From positions 434,001 to 498,000 of the forward strand of contig NZ_CANMNK010000003.1 of assembly GCF_947499265.1 (NCBI RefSeq): a DNA stretch of 64,000 nucleotides, read 5' to 3'. The translations under genes were made by a program, and so were the position numbers. The DNA is from an uncultured Roseobacter sp. Its GTDB lineage: Bacteria; Pseudomonadota; Alphaproteobacteria; Rhodobacterales; Rhodobacteraceae. Positions 26,194 through 34,471 of this stretch are shown here, piece after piece; within the stretch, counting starts at the first letter, position 1, and each line of letters starts with the position of its first letter. Below the pieces are notes generated by a model that was given only the letters and a program-made list of their open reading frames with translations, was not told where the DNA came from and made no database searches.

Positions 26194-27261
26194 ATGAGCC
26201 TGACGCGCGACGACGTTTTGAACGTTCTGAAGACGGTAACCGATCCGGTGACCGAAACCGATGTCATGGCCGCAGGGCTGGTCAAGGCGCTGACGGTCAG
26301 CGACACCTCTGACGTGCGTTTCGTGCTTGAAGTGCCCCCCTCGCAGGCCACGCTTTACGCGGATGTTCAGGCCGCAGCGGAAACCGCTGTGAAGGCGATG
26401 CCCGGCGTCGGTACCGTCTCTGTCGTCATGACGGCGCATAGCACGCCCGCCGCCCCACCGGATTTGAAACCGCAAAAATCCACCCCCAGCGGCCCGCAGA
26501 AAATCCCCGGTATTGACCGGATCATCGCCATCGCCTCTGGCAAGGGGGGGGTTGGCAAATCCACCGTGGCATCGAACATCGCCTGCGCACTGGCCGCCGA
26601 AGGGCGGCGCGTCGGCCTACTGGACGCGGATGTCTACGGGCCCTCGCAACCGCGCATGTTGGGGGTCTCCGGGCGTCCCGCGTCCCCGGATGGCAAGACC
26701 ATTCTGCCGATGCGCAATTTCGGCGTGACCATGATGTCCATCGGGCTGATGACAAACGATGACCAAGCGGTGGTCTGGCGCGGTCCGATGCTGATGGGCG
26801 CATTGCAACAGATGATGACCCAGGTGCAATGGGGCGCGCTGGATGTGCTGATCGTCGATCTGCCGCCCGGCACCGGTGATGTTCAGATGACGCTGACGCA
26901 GAAGTTCCAGGTCGATGGCGCGGTGGTCGTCTCAACACCGCAGGATGTGGCGCTGCTGGATGCACGCAAGGGTATCGATATGTTCAACCAGTTGGGCACA
27001 CCCCTTCTGGGCATGATCGAAAACATGTCGACGCATATCTGTTCCAACTGCGGACACGAAGAGCATGTCTTTGGCCATGGCGGTGTGGCCAGCGAGGCGG
27101 CAAAACTCGGCGTGCCGCTGCTGGCGGAAATCCCGTTGCATCTTGATATCCGGATGGCCGCGGATGGCGGTGCCCCGATCGTGGTGTCCAAGCCGGACAG
27201 CGCTCAGGCGGATGCGTTTCGCGCGGTCGCCCGCACCCTGATCACCGATGGGACAGCATGA
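26194..27261 (+). CDS. Mrp/ApbC-type iron-sulfur cluster carrier ATPase
   Basis: This 355-residue P-loop ATPase has a DUF59/MIP18-like N-terminal domain, a deviant Walker A (GKGGVGKST, about residues 115-123), Asp in the LIVDLPPGTGD switch, and the cluster-binding cysteines CSNC near residue 282. It carries and transfers Fe-S clusters. Its place in an fdh transcript suggests delivery to the many clusters of formate dehydrogenase or its polyferredoxin. It overlaps the next gene by four bases. Confidence 0.88.
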   Translation: MSLTRDDVLNVLKTVTDPVTETDVMAAGLVKALTVSDTSDVRFVLEVPPSQATLYADVQAAAETAVKAMPGVGTVSVVMTAHSTPAAPPDLKPQKSTPSGPQKIPGIDRIIAIASGKGGVGKSTVASNIACALAAEGRRVGLLDADVYGPSQPRMLGVSGRPASPDGKTILPMRNFGVTMMSIGLMTNDDQAVVWRGPMLMGALQQMMTQVQWGALDVLIVDLPPGTGDVQMTLTQKFQVDGAVVVSTPQDVALLDARKGIDMFNQLGTPLLGMIENMSTHICSNCGHEEHVFGHGGVASEAAKLGVPLLAEIPLHLDIRMAADGGAPIVVSKPDSAQADAFRAVARTLITDGTA

Positions 27262-27962
27262 GCGGACCGCAATTCCCACCGCTTTTCCAGGCGCTTGCAA
27301 CTGCGGGTGCGGATCCGATGGCCGTGGCCTGCGCGGAGGCACGCGCGGGCTGTGACGCGGGTCTCGTTGCCTATGACATCACACTGGACGCCTTGCGCGC
27401 GGCCATCGTCTTTGCCCCCGAGGTTCCGTTGCGCGAGGCGATGATCATGCTGCCCATTTGCGGGATCGGTTTTCAGAATGCGCTAGGCGCATTGGCCCCG
27501 CCCGAGGTTTCCGTACATCTGGAATGGGGCGGCGGCATCCGGGTGAATGGCGCCAGGTGCGGTGCCCTGCAGGTAATGGCCGCCCCGGAGAACCCGGACA
27601 TCGAACCCGATTGGCTGGTCGTTGGCCTGACGCTCACCCTCTGGTCGGAGGGGTCAGAAAAGGGCACCAGGCCAGATGAAACCACGCTCTTTGACGAAGG
27701 CTGCAGCGAGGTGGATGCCACTGGTTTGCTTGAAGCCTGGGCGCGCCACACGCTGGTCTGGATCAACCGATGGGGTGACGAAGGTGTCAAACCGGTGCAT
27801 GACGAATGGACTGGCCTGGCCCATGGCATCGGCGAAAGCGCAACGATTAGCACGCAGTCGGGCAGGTTTTTGGGCGTCGATGAAAGCTTCGGAATGCTGT
27901 TGCAGGGCGCGGATGAGACAGCGATGATACCGATCACCCAAACCCTGACGCCCGCGACCTGA
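27258..27962 (+). CDS. degenerate biotin/lipoate ligase-like protein with DUF4444-like C-terminus
   Basis: This 234-residue protein follows the biotin/lipoate protein ligase fold (AIVFAPEVPLREAMIMLPI, then HLEWGGGIRVNGARCGAL). The ligase signature KWPND is replaced by EWGGG, and the catalytic lysine of the following GRKLAG-type motif is absent (GARCGA). No GRGRxGR adenylate loop is visible. The C-terminal part fits DUF4444. It is therefore probably not an active ligase. Coupled to the Mrp gene by a four-base overlap and followed 10 bases later by another fdh-linked gene. Confidence 0.75.
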   Translation: MSGPQFPPLFQALATAGADPMAVACAEARAGCDAGLVAYDITLDALRAAIVFAPEVPLREAMIMLPICGIGFQNALGALAPPEVSVHLEWGGGIRVNGARCGALQVMAAPENPDIEPDWLVVGLTLTLWSEGSEKGTRPDETTLFDEGCSEVDATGLLEAWARHTLVWINRWGDEGVKPVHDEWTGLAHGIGESATISTQSGRFLGVDESFGMLLQGADETAMIPITQTLTPAT

Positions 27963-27972
27963 TGGAGGTTTC

Positions 27973-28467
27973 ATGAAACTGGCCCGTGCCATTCACTTCG
28001 ACGACAGCGACACCCGCGTCTTTCACAGCCCCGCGCGCACCGGCGAGTGGTGCATTTCGGGCGGGTTCGAGTTTTCCAACTGGTCGGACGGCGATCTGAC
28101 CGGCAAGGCAAAACAGGCCTTCACCAATGGCTGGATGGGGGTCGAAACCTTTGGCCGCGCCAGTTTTGTCGCCGTCACCCAGATCGAGGAAAGCGAGCGC
28201 GACGCGATTGCGGCCGCCCTCGCGCAGCATTTCGTCGACATCTATGGCGCGCCTTCTGTCGAGGCCGCAATGGGGGTGGCGATGGAAGAAATCAGCCAGA
28301 TGGTCGCGCTCTGTGAAAATCAGGAATTCAACACGCTGCTCACCGTCACGCGCGAATTGACCGACGCCGGTGTGAAAGAGAGCTACCGCGTGATCGAACC
28401 GCAGGAAGCTGGCATCGAACAATTCGCGATCCATGGGTCGCTGGACGGCGAACCTCATCAGCATTAG
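27973..28467 (+). CDS. fdh-associated conserved protein (DUF6505-like)
   Basis: This 164-residue soluble protein contains the stretch SPARTGEWCISGGFEFS near residue 20 and a helical C-terminal half. I associate it, from memory, with the DUF6505 family that accompanies formate dehydrogenase genes in alphaproteobacteria. It is the last gene of the DUF6494-mrp-ligase-like transcript. No catalytic motif or signal peptide is visible. Confidence 0.65.
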   Translation: MKLARAIHFDDSDTRVFHSPARTGEWCISGGFEFSNWSDGDLTGKAKQAFTNGWMGVETFGRASFVAVTQIEESERDAIAAALAQHFVDIYGAPSVEAAMGVAMEEISQMVALCENQEFNTLLTVTRELTDAGVKESYRVIEPQEAGIEQFAIHGSLDGEPHQH

Positions 28468-28556
28468 AGGCAGCTGAGCCAAAACCCGTTGATGCTGACA
28501 AACAACCGAACATCAACAAGCGTCGCGAAGTAGGGGACGGCAAGCGGGACAAAACC

Positions 28557-28569
28557 GCCGTTTAGCGGC
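28557..28569 (-). terminator. weak possible terminator after the lipoprotein gene
   Basis: Read on the minus strand, a short GCCG-CTAAA-CGGC hairpin is followed by GGTTTTGTC, nine bases after the lipoprotein stop codon. The stem is only four base pairs and the T-run is short, so termination would be inefficient. Confidence 0.3.
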
Positions 28570-28577
28570 TCATGGTG

Positions 28578-29036
28578 TTATGGTCTTGGGACTCCAATGC
28601 GGAAATACCTGCCTCGCCCGTCTGGCGACGCATCGGAGGTAACATCAATGTTCGGTGGTATGTCCACACCCCAATTCGCTGCATTCTTCGTAACACCTGT
28701 TGCGAGTTCGGAAACTGTTTCATCGATGCTTAATTCAGACTTAAAGACCAGAGAACATCCATAGTCGCTGACCTTTATTGATAGATCCGCGAATTTGTGG
28801 AAGTAGGTTCCGGTTTTTTGGTCTTGGACAAACGGCTCACCTGCAATTGCTTGCGGGACCTTCTCGAAGTTTGGTGCTGTGGTCAGACAAATCTCTGTGA
28901 AGAAGTTACCTGCAAAACTTGGTGGCAGTAGGTCTGAGCCTGGGCGGGCATTTGGGCTTTGTGGAATCCATTGACCCTCCGCACAGCCAGCTAGTACGAG
29001 GGAAAACAAAATGACAGTGCATCTTGGGTTGAGCAT
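28578..29036 (-). CDS. putative lipoprotein of unknown function
   Basis: This 152-residue protein has a signal peptide ending in the lipobox LAGC (Cys18), so it should be a membrane-attached lipoprotein. Two further cysteines may form a disulfide. I recognise no domain. The gene stands alone between the fdh genes and tupA. Its base composition is clearly more AT-rich than its neighbours, which suggests a younger or transferred gene. The possible weak terminator at 28557-28569 follows it. Confidence 0.65.
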   Translation of the reverse strand: MLNPRCTVILFSLVLAGCAEGQWIPQSPNARPGSDLLPPSFAGNFFTEICLTTAPNFEKVPQAIAGEPFVQDQKTGTYFHKFADLSIKVSDYGCSLVFKSELSIDETVSELATGVTKNAANWGVDIPPNIDVTSDASPDGRGRYFRIGVPRP

Positions 29037-29158
29037 TCCTTAAGTCCAATAACTTGCAGGCACAGGCTCTCCGGCTACCACGTTCCAACGGGCGCTGATA
29101 GATGTCACTTTGGGCTCAAAGCAGTCATTGCGTCTCAGCCACCCTCACCGCGCTGGGA

Positions 29159-29965
29159 TTACTCAGGCGCTGCGTTGAAGGTAAAGAGCGTCTCGCCGTT
29201 GATCGTGTAGCTGTTGATCAGCTCTGCGGCGCGCGGGCTGACCAGCCAGTCTTCCAGTTGCACCGCCAGATCATTGCGCACATGTGCGTGCTTTTCGGGG
29301 TTCACGGCCAGAAAGGCGTATTGATTGAACAGCGCGGCATCCCCCGCATAAAGCAGATCGAGGTTGGCCTTGTTACCAAAGTTCAGCCAGCTCGCCCGAT
29401 CGGCCAGAATATAGGCGTCCAGACCCGCCGCCGTGTTCAGGCTTGCGCCCATGCCAGCGCCCACCGCACGATACCAGGCGCCGAAGGTCTCAGGCGCAAG
29501 ATCGGCAGCCCGCCACAACGCGATTTCCTTTTTGTGGGTGCCGCTGTCATCGCCGCGGCTGACAAAGGCGGGTTTGGTCACACCGATGCGTTTCAGGGCC
29601 TCGGCTGCGGATGTCGCCTGGCCAACGCCCGCGGGATCATCTTTGGGGCCGATGAAAACAAAATCGTTGTACATGATCTCGCGGCGGTAGGTGCCATAGC
29701 CTTCGGCCACGAATTTTTCCTCCGCCGCACGGGAGTGCACAAGGATCGCGTCCACGTCCCCCGCCTGCCCCAGACGCAGCGCCTGCCCGGTGCCGACGAC
29801 CAGTAACTGCACATCCAGATCAAGGTCTTCCTTGATGGCTGGCAATAGGACGTCGGCCAGACCTGAGTTCTCAAACGACGTCGTCACCGCCAGTTTGATA
29901 TCCTCTGCCAGAACGGTGGTGCTCAATGAAAGCGCGGTGAACAATGCAGCGATGCGCGTGATCAT
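29159..29965 (-). CDS. tupA: tungstate ABC transporter substrate-binding protein
   Basis: This 268-residue periplasmic protein has a Sec signal (cleavage near ALA-ED, residue 21). It shows the TupA hallmarks: TTSFENSGL at the mature N-terminus, GTGQALRLGQAGDVDAILVH, and SRGDDSGTHKKE near residue 147, which supplies oxyanion-binding serines and threonines. TupA binds tungstate with very high affinity. Here tupA is the last gene of tupB-tupC-tupA and overlaps tupC by four bases. Tungstate would serve the formate dehydrogenase encoded upstream in the window. Confidence 0.88.
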   Translation of the reverse strand: MITRIAALFTALSLSTTVLAEDIKLAVTTSFENSGLADVLLPAIKEDLDLDVQLLVVGTGQALRLGQAGDVDAILVHSRAAEEKFVAEGYGTYRREIMYNDFVFIGPKDDPAGVGQATSAAEALKRIGVTKPAFVSRGDDSGTHKKEIALWRAADLAPETFGAWYRAVGAGMGASLNTAAGLDAYILADRASWLNFGNKANLDLLYAGDAALFNQYAFLAVNPEKHAHVRNDLAVQLEDWLVSPRAAELINSYTINGETLFTFNAAPE

Positions 29966-30675
29966 GCGATGATGTCTCCTCTGAAAAACGCCTGCAATTC
30001 GGCGGTCTGCGGCGCGCTGAAAAAACCCGTTGCGAGACCGGTTTCATGTACGACGCCATGCAACATGAAGATTGCATCACGCGCCAACCGTTTGGCTTGA
30101 CCTAGATCATGTGTGGTCATGATAATGCGGGTTTTTTCGGAAAGAGCCGTTTGCAGGATGCTTTCAATGTCACGCGTCGAGGCGCCGTCCAGATTGGCGC
30201 AGGGTTCATCCAGAAACAGCACATCCGGCTTGCGGATGAGCGCCCGCGCCAGCGCCAGTTTCTGCTTTTCTCCGCCGGAAAGCCGTGTGGCCTGCAGACC
30301 CATGCGCTCCTCCAACCCGATGCGCTTGGCCCAACGGGCGATGCGCGTCTCGACTTCCGCGCGTGGCGTAGCGATCAGTTGCAGCGGATATCGCAGGTTA
30401 TCAGCAACGGTCCGGCGCAGCATGATCGGCGTCTGAAAGACGTAGGATTGGCGGTGGCGTGCTTCCTCCTCGGCGACCGCCCATGTCGCCGAGCCGCTGC
30501 TGAGCCGTTCGACACCGTGCATCACCCGCAGCAGCGTGGTTTTGCCGCTGCCATTTGGGCCGACAATCATGGTCAGGCCCTCGGATTTCAGCGTCAGATC
30601 AACCGGCCCCAGCAGGCGTTTGCCGCGCCGTCGCACGGCCACATCCTTGAGGATTAGGGGAAGGATCGTGCTCAC
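29962..30675 (-). CDS. tupC: tungstate ABC transporter ATP-binding protein
   Basis: This 237-residue ABC ATPase has Walker A (GPNGSGKTT, near residue 39), signature LSGGEKQKLALARAL, Walker B (VLFLDEPCANLD) and the H-loop in TTHDLGQA. It starts with GTG 30675, overlapping the tupB stop (GTGA). It powers tungstate import through TupB. Confidence 0.9.
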   Translation of the reverse strand: MSTILPLILKDVAVRRRGKRLLGPVDLTLKSEGLTMIVGPNGSGKTTLLRVMHGVERLSSGSATWAVAEEEARHRQSYVFQTPIMLRRTVADNLRYPLQLIATPRAEVETRIARWAKRIGLEERMGLQATRLSGGEKQKLALARALIRKPDVLFLDEPCANLDGASTRDIESILQTALSEKTRIIMTTHDLGQAKRLARDAIFMLHGVVHETGLATGFFSAPQTAELQAFFRGDIIA

Positions 30676-31376
30676 CAGCGCCCCTCCCGTTCCGTGCGGG
30701 ACAGCCAGTGGATGCAGATGTTGATGCCAATGGCCAAGGCAATCAGCACAAAGCCCAGAGCCAGCGCCAGGGCAAAATCGCCCTTGCCCGTCTCCAGCGC
30801 GATGGCCGTGGTCAGCACGCGGGTGGCATTATCGATATTGCCGCCGACGATCATGATCGCCCCCACCTCACCAATCGCCCGCCCGAAACCCGCCAGTGAG
30901 GCGGTCAGCAGGTTGCGCCGCCCGTCCCAGATCAGCGTCTTGATCCGCTGCCAGGGGCTGGTGTTGAGCGAGATCAGCAGATCGTGGTATTCCGCCCAAA
31001 GCTCGCGCATCGCCTGATGGGTGATGGAGGCAATGAGCGGCGTGATGATGATCACCTGCGCGATGATCATCGCCGTGGGCGTGAAGAGCAGGCCGAGCAC
31101 ACCAAAGGGCCCGGAGCGCGACAGCAGGATATAGACAATCAGCCCGACAACGACCGGCGGCAGCCCCATCAAGGCGTTCAGCAATGAAATGACCAGCCGC
31201 CGGAACCGGAACCGCCGGATCGCCAGAAATGTGCCAAGCGGCAGAGCAATGGCCGATGCGATGAGCAGTGCCGAGAGGCTCACCTGCAGCGAGCGCAGGC
31301 TGATCTGCATCAGGTCGGAATCGAGGGTCACAACCAGCCAGAACGCGGCGACCAGCCCTTCATAGATATCGTTCAT
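30672..31376 (-). CDS. tupB: tungstate ABC transporter permease
   Basis: This 234-residue inner-membrane protein has about five spans. Its EAA loop, AGFGRAIGEVGAIMIVGG near residue 160, contacts TupC. It begins 80 bases after the ThDP-Rieske gene on the same strand with no clear terminator between, so the tup genes may be read from the Rieske operon as well. tupB-first, tupA-last order is the reverse of the more common tupABC. Confidence 0.9.
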   Translation of the reverse strand: MNDIYEGLVAAFWLVVTLDSDLMQISLRSLQVSLSALLIASAIALPLGTFLAIRRFRFRRLVISLLNALMGLPPVVVGLIVYILLSRSGPFGVLGLLFTPTAMIIAQVIIITPLIASITHQAMRELWAEYHDLLISLNTSPWQRIKTLIWDGRRNLLTASLAGFGRAIGEVGAIMIVGGNIDNATRVLTTAIALETGKGDFALALALGFVLIALAIGINICIHWLSRTEREGRW

Positions 31377-31456
31377 GTCTCAGGCCGGGTCATCTGCAAC
31401 GCGTTCAAAAATCAGTTGCACAGTCCTATGACATGCCCGCCTGCTGCGCAATCGGA

Positions 31457-33436
31457 TCAGACCAAATCCGCGTCTGTCATGATCTCCACCAACGCCGGGC
31501 CGACATGCTCCAGCGCTTCCTTGATCGCGCTTTCGATGTCCGCCGCATCCGTGACTTTCACCCCGTAGCCACCACAGAGGCGGGCAAAGGCGGCAAAGCC
31601 GGGGTTCTGCAGGTCGGTTTCCCAGACCGGCCATTCACCGGAGCGCTGTTCCTTGGAGATCTTGCCCAATTCGCCGTTGTGCAGCAGGATATGGGTGATA
31701 TCCATGCCGTATTTGACGGCGGTGGTGAACTCCATCGGGTACTGGCCAAAGCCGCCATCGCCCGAGATGGACACGACCTTGCATCCCTTCAGATCATCCT
31801 TGTCCTGCGTTGCCGCCCAGGCCCCCATGGCGGCGGGCAAACCGAAGCCGATGGAGCCCAGATAGCCGGACATCAGCACCCTTTGTGTGCCCTTTGTCTC
31901 CAGATAGCGGCCAAAGGAATAGGTGTTGTTGCCCACATCCACCGCAAAGATCGTGTTATCGGGCACCAGCCGGCCCAGAGCCTCGAAGATGGCGAAGGAA
32001 TGGATACCTTTGCCCAGATCTTCAGCCAACCGCTGCTGTTTCTCGCGCCGCCAGATGTCCCAACGGTCGGCCAGTTCGGCGATCTGGTCCGTCGCCCCTG
32101 GATTTTTGCAATCGGCGCGGGTGATCGCATCACAAAAGGCGCCGACATCGCCCCAGATGGGCAGCGCCACGGGATGGAATTTACCCAGTTGCATGCGCTC
32201 ATGGTCAACCTGAATGATCTCCTTGCTGCGCTCAATCCCGGTGTGATTGGAGAAGCTGGTGCCAAGCGCGATGATCAGATCGGCCTCATTCATGAACCAG
32301 CTGGCAATCGGCGTGCCGGAGCGCCCCAACACACCGCCCGCACAGGCGTGGCTGTCGGGCAAGAGCCCCTTGGCCTTGAAAGTGGTCAGCACCGGCGCGC
32401 CCAGTGTTTCGGCCAGACCGGCGATATCGTCGCGCACCGGATATGCGCCATGACCCACGATGATGATCGGCCGTTTGGCGGCCTTGATCATCGCGGCGGC
32501 CTTGTCGATCTCGCTTTGCGCAGGCGTCACCGGGGCGGCGGTCACACGGCCTTGCGGCGCACTTGCAGCCTGATCGGAAGGGTTGGTCTGCACGTCATCG
32601 GGAAAGATCAGATGCGCGACATTCTGCTCCACAATTGCCGTCTTGCAGGCCAGTGATGCCAGCTCCGCATGGTTGGAGCTGCCCAAAACCGGTTGCGAAA
32701 AGCTGGTGACCGCCTGGAACGCCGACAAGAGGTCGATGTCCTGAAACGCCCCCGGCCCCATCACCTGCGTCTGTACCTGCCCGGTCAACGCCAGCACCGG
32801 CGCGCGGTCCACCTTGGCATCCCAGAGGCCGGTCAACAGGTTTGTGGCCCCCGGACCCGCGATGGTCAGACAGGCCGCAGGCGTGCCCGTGAGCTTACCA
32901 TAGGCCGAAGCCGCAAAGGCTGCTGCCCCCTCATGACGGATCCCGAAGTAGCGCAGTTTGCCATCACCCACCGCCAGACGGATCGCATCCGACAGACCAA
33001 GATTGGAATGCCCCACCATGCCAAAGACCGATTGCACACCCCAGTTGGTCAGCGTCTCCACCATGACATCGGTGACCGTGCGCTCATGCGGTGGTTCGGG
33101 TGCGATACCAACGAAAATCTCACCGTCACGGATATCGACGGGGTACATCTGTTGGCCGGTGTCCTCGTGCCCACCGGGTGGCTTGCCGGTCAGCGGGTCG
33201 AAATCCCAGCCATGCCAGGGGCAGCGGATCCAACATTTGTCGTCGATACCCTTCTCGATGGAGCCTTCGCCCAACGGACCGCGCTGGTGCGGGCAATGGT
33301 TGTTCATCGCCGCCCATCGCCCGTCGAAATGCACAAGGCAGATGGACGTGGTGCGCGCCGTGACGGTTTTCACCCGGCCCTCCGGCAGATCATCAATCTG
33401 GCCCACACTGATCCAGTCGAGGGTTTCATCACTCAT
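31457..33436 (-). CDS. Rieske domain fused to a ThDP-dependent (pyruvate oxidase/acetolactate synthase-like) enzyme
   Basis: This 659-residue fusion starts at ATG 33436 with GGAG upstream. Residues about 1-110 form a Rieske [2Fe-2S] domain with Cys48-Pro-His50 and Cys72-Pro-Trp-His75. The rest is a full ThDP enzyme. The catalytic Glu lies in GIRHEGAAAFAASAYG, the middle domain follows, and the cofactor motif starts at GDGGFGQYPMEF and ends near LLHNGELGK. It looks closest to pyruvate oxidase and acetolactate synthase. A Rieske domain could accept electrons from an oxidative decarboxylation, but the substrate is unknown. It overlaps the upstream 93-residue gene by eight bases. Confidence 0.85.
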   Translation of the reverse strand: MSDETLDWISVGQIDDLPEGRVKTVTARTTSICLVHFDGRWAAMNNHCPHQRGPLGEGSIEKGIDDKCWIRCPWHGWDFDPLTGKPPGGHEDTGQQMYPVDIRDGEIFVGIAPEPPHERTVTDVMVETLTNWGVQSVFGMVGHSNLGLSDAIRLAVGDGKLRYFGIRHEGAAAFAASAYGKLTGTPAACLTIAGPGATNLLTGLWDAKVDRAPVLALTGQVQTQVMGPGAFQDIDLLSAFQAVTSFSQPVLGSSNHAELASLACKTAIVEQNVAHLIFPDDVQTNPSDQAASAPQGRVTAAPVTPAQSEIDKAAAMIKAAKRPIIIVGHGAYPVRDDIAGLAETLGAPVLTTFKAKGLLPDSHACAGGVLGRSGTPIASWFMNEADLIIALGTSFSNHTGIERSKEIIQVDHERMQLGKFHPVALPIWGDVGAFCDAITRADCKNPGATDQIAELADRWDIWRREKQQRLAEDLGKGIHSFAIFEALGRLVPDNTIFAVDVGNNTYSFGRYLETKGTQRVLMSGYLGSIGFGLPAAMGAWAATQDKDDLKGCKVVSISGDGGFGQYPMEFTTAVKYGMDITHILLHNGELGKISKEQRSGEWPVWETDLQNPGFAAFARLCGGYGVKVTDAADIESAIKEALEHVGPALVEIMTDADLV

Positions 33437-33710
33437 GGGGCTCTCCTGCATCGGTTGGCGTGGTGAAAAAGTCATAGATTTTTTGGACAATGCTCAGCAC
33501 CGCAAAGCAACCCAGCGCCCAGATCAGTAGCTCGAACGGGGCGGCATTGGTGCCGCGCACCCATTGCGCGACCAGACCGCCCTGTGGGCGCAACTCTTCC
33601 AACCCGAAGAGGCCCGGACGGTCCCAAAGCGACAGATACCAGAAGCGCGAAAGGTAGAAGAAAATCGCGGCCAGAACGGCGGCAATGAGCAGCATAACAA
33701 CGCGGCGCAT
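33429..33710 (-). CDS. small two-span membrane protein of the Rieske operon
   Basis: This 93-residue protein starts at ATG 33710 and overlaps the stop of the upstream gene (TGATG). Hydrophobic segments lie at about residues 4-22 and 57-75, with a loop LWDRPGLFGLEELRPQGG between them. It overlaps the ThDP-Rieske gene by eight bases, so translation is likely coupled. I recognise no family. It may anchor or scaffold the soluble Rieske enzymes at the membrane. Confidence 0.7.
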   Translation of the reverse strand: MRRVVMLLIAAVLAAIFFYLSRFWYLSLWDRPGLFGLEELRPQGGLVAQWVRGTNAAPFELLIWALGCFAVLSIVQKIYDFFTTPTDAGEPHE

Positions 33711-34471
33711 CAGTCCAGCACCTCCAGCGTATCGGGATCCATCCGCAAGACAAGGAGATCTCCGCGCCGCTCGACATCCCCCTCCAGAGAGATGAATTGC
33801 GCCACGTAATGGTATGCTTTTTCGGGTAAATGCTCTCCGTTCGGGCCCGTCACCAGCAGGAATTCGGAGCCGTCCACGGGTTGGGTCGAGACAAAGACGG
33901 GTGGTACCTTGCCCAACAAGCACAGGTTCGCGCAGGCCTTATGCGCCAACCCGCGCCCCGGGCGCATGGCCCCGGCAAGACATTTGCCGTCACAAATCTC
34001 GCCCGCGAGCTTCCAGCGGCCCAACGGAACGGTCTCAATCTGCGGCACCTCACCCTCTGCCGCACTGATCCCATTGGCACCGCCGCGCAGTTGCAGCATA
34101 TCGAGCGCACCCCGCTGCAGCATGGTGCCCGAAACCTGTGCGAGCTGCCCTTCCAGCGGGATCGCCCGGCTCTCGACGTTGGTCTTGCCACCGCCCGCAA
34201 GCATCAACGTGTGGCCCGCCGGGATACGCTCATTGCCTTCGGTCACGCGCAGCAGCGGATAAGGCGTGAGCTCCACCACACCGGTCACCGTTTGACGGCC
34301 GTAATCGAACCGAAATGCGCCATCGCCGGGATCATCCTGCGCCACCCCGAGCGCCAGGCCAAACCCGGAGAGCCCGCTGATGAAGAGCACACAGACCGCC
34401 AGCAACAGACCGCGCAGGGCCTTGGGTGTCGGCAGGTATCCGACGAAGAAAGGCTTGTCGTTATCGCTCAT
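33710..34471 (-). CDS. membrane-anchored protein with paired CxxxC motifs, Rieske operon
   Basis: This 253-residue protein has one N-terminal membrane span (about residues 19-41) and a long periplasmic part. A distinctive segment contains EICDGKCLAGAM and, after a GRGLAHKACANLCLLG stretch, a second CxxxC pair followed by KVPPVFV. The two CxxxC pairs and an adjacent His could bind a metal, a cluster or form disulfides. I do not know a characterised homologue. It overlaps the YedZ-like Rieske gene by four bases and the 93-residue gene by one. Confidence 0.7.
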   Translation of the reverse strand: MSDNDKPFFVGYLPTPKALRGLLLAVCVLFISGLSGFGLALGVAQDDPGDGAFRFDYGRQTVTGVVELTPYPLLRVTEGNERIPAGHTLMLAGGGKTNVESRAIPLEGQLAQVSGTMLQRGALDMLQLRGGANGISAAEGEVPQIETVPLGRWKLAGEICDGKCLAGAMRPGRGLAHKACANLCLLGKVPPVFVSTQPVDGSEFLLVTGPNGEHLPEKAYHYVAQFISLEGDVERRGDLLVLRMDPDTLEVLD

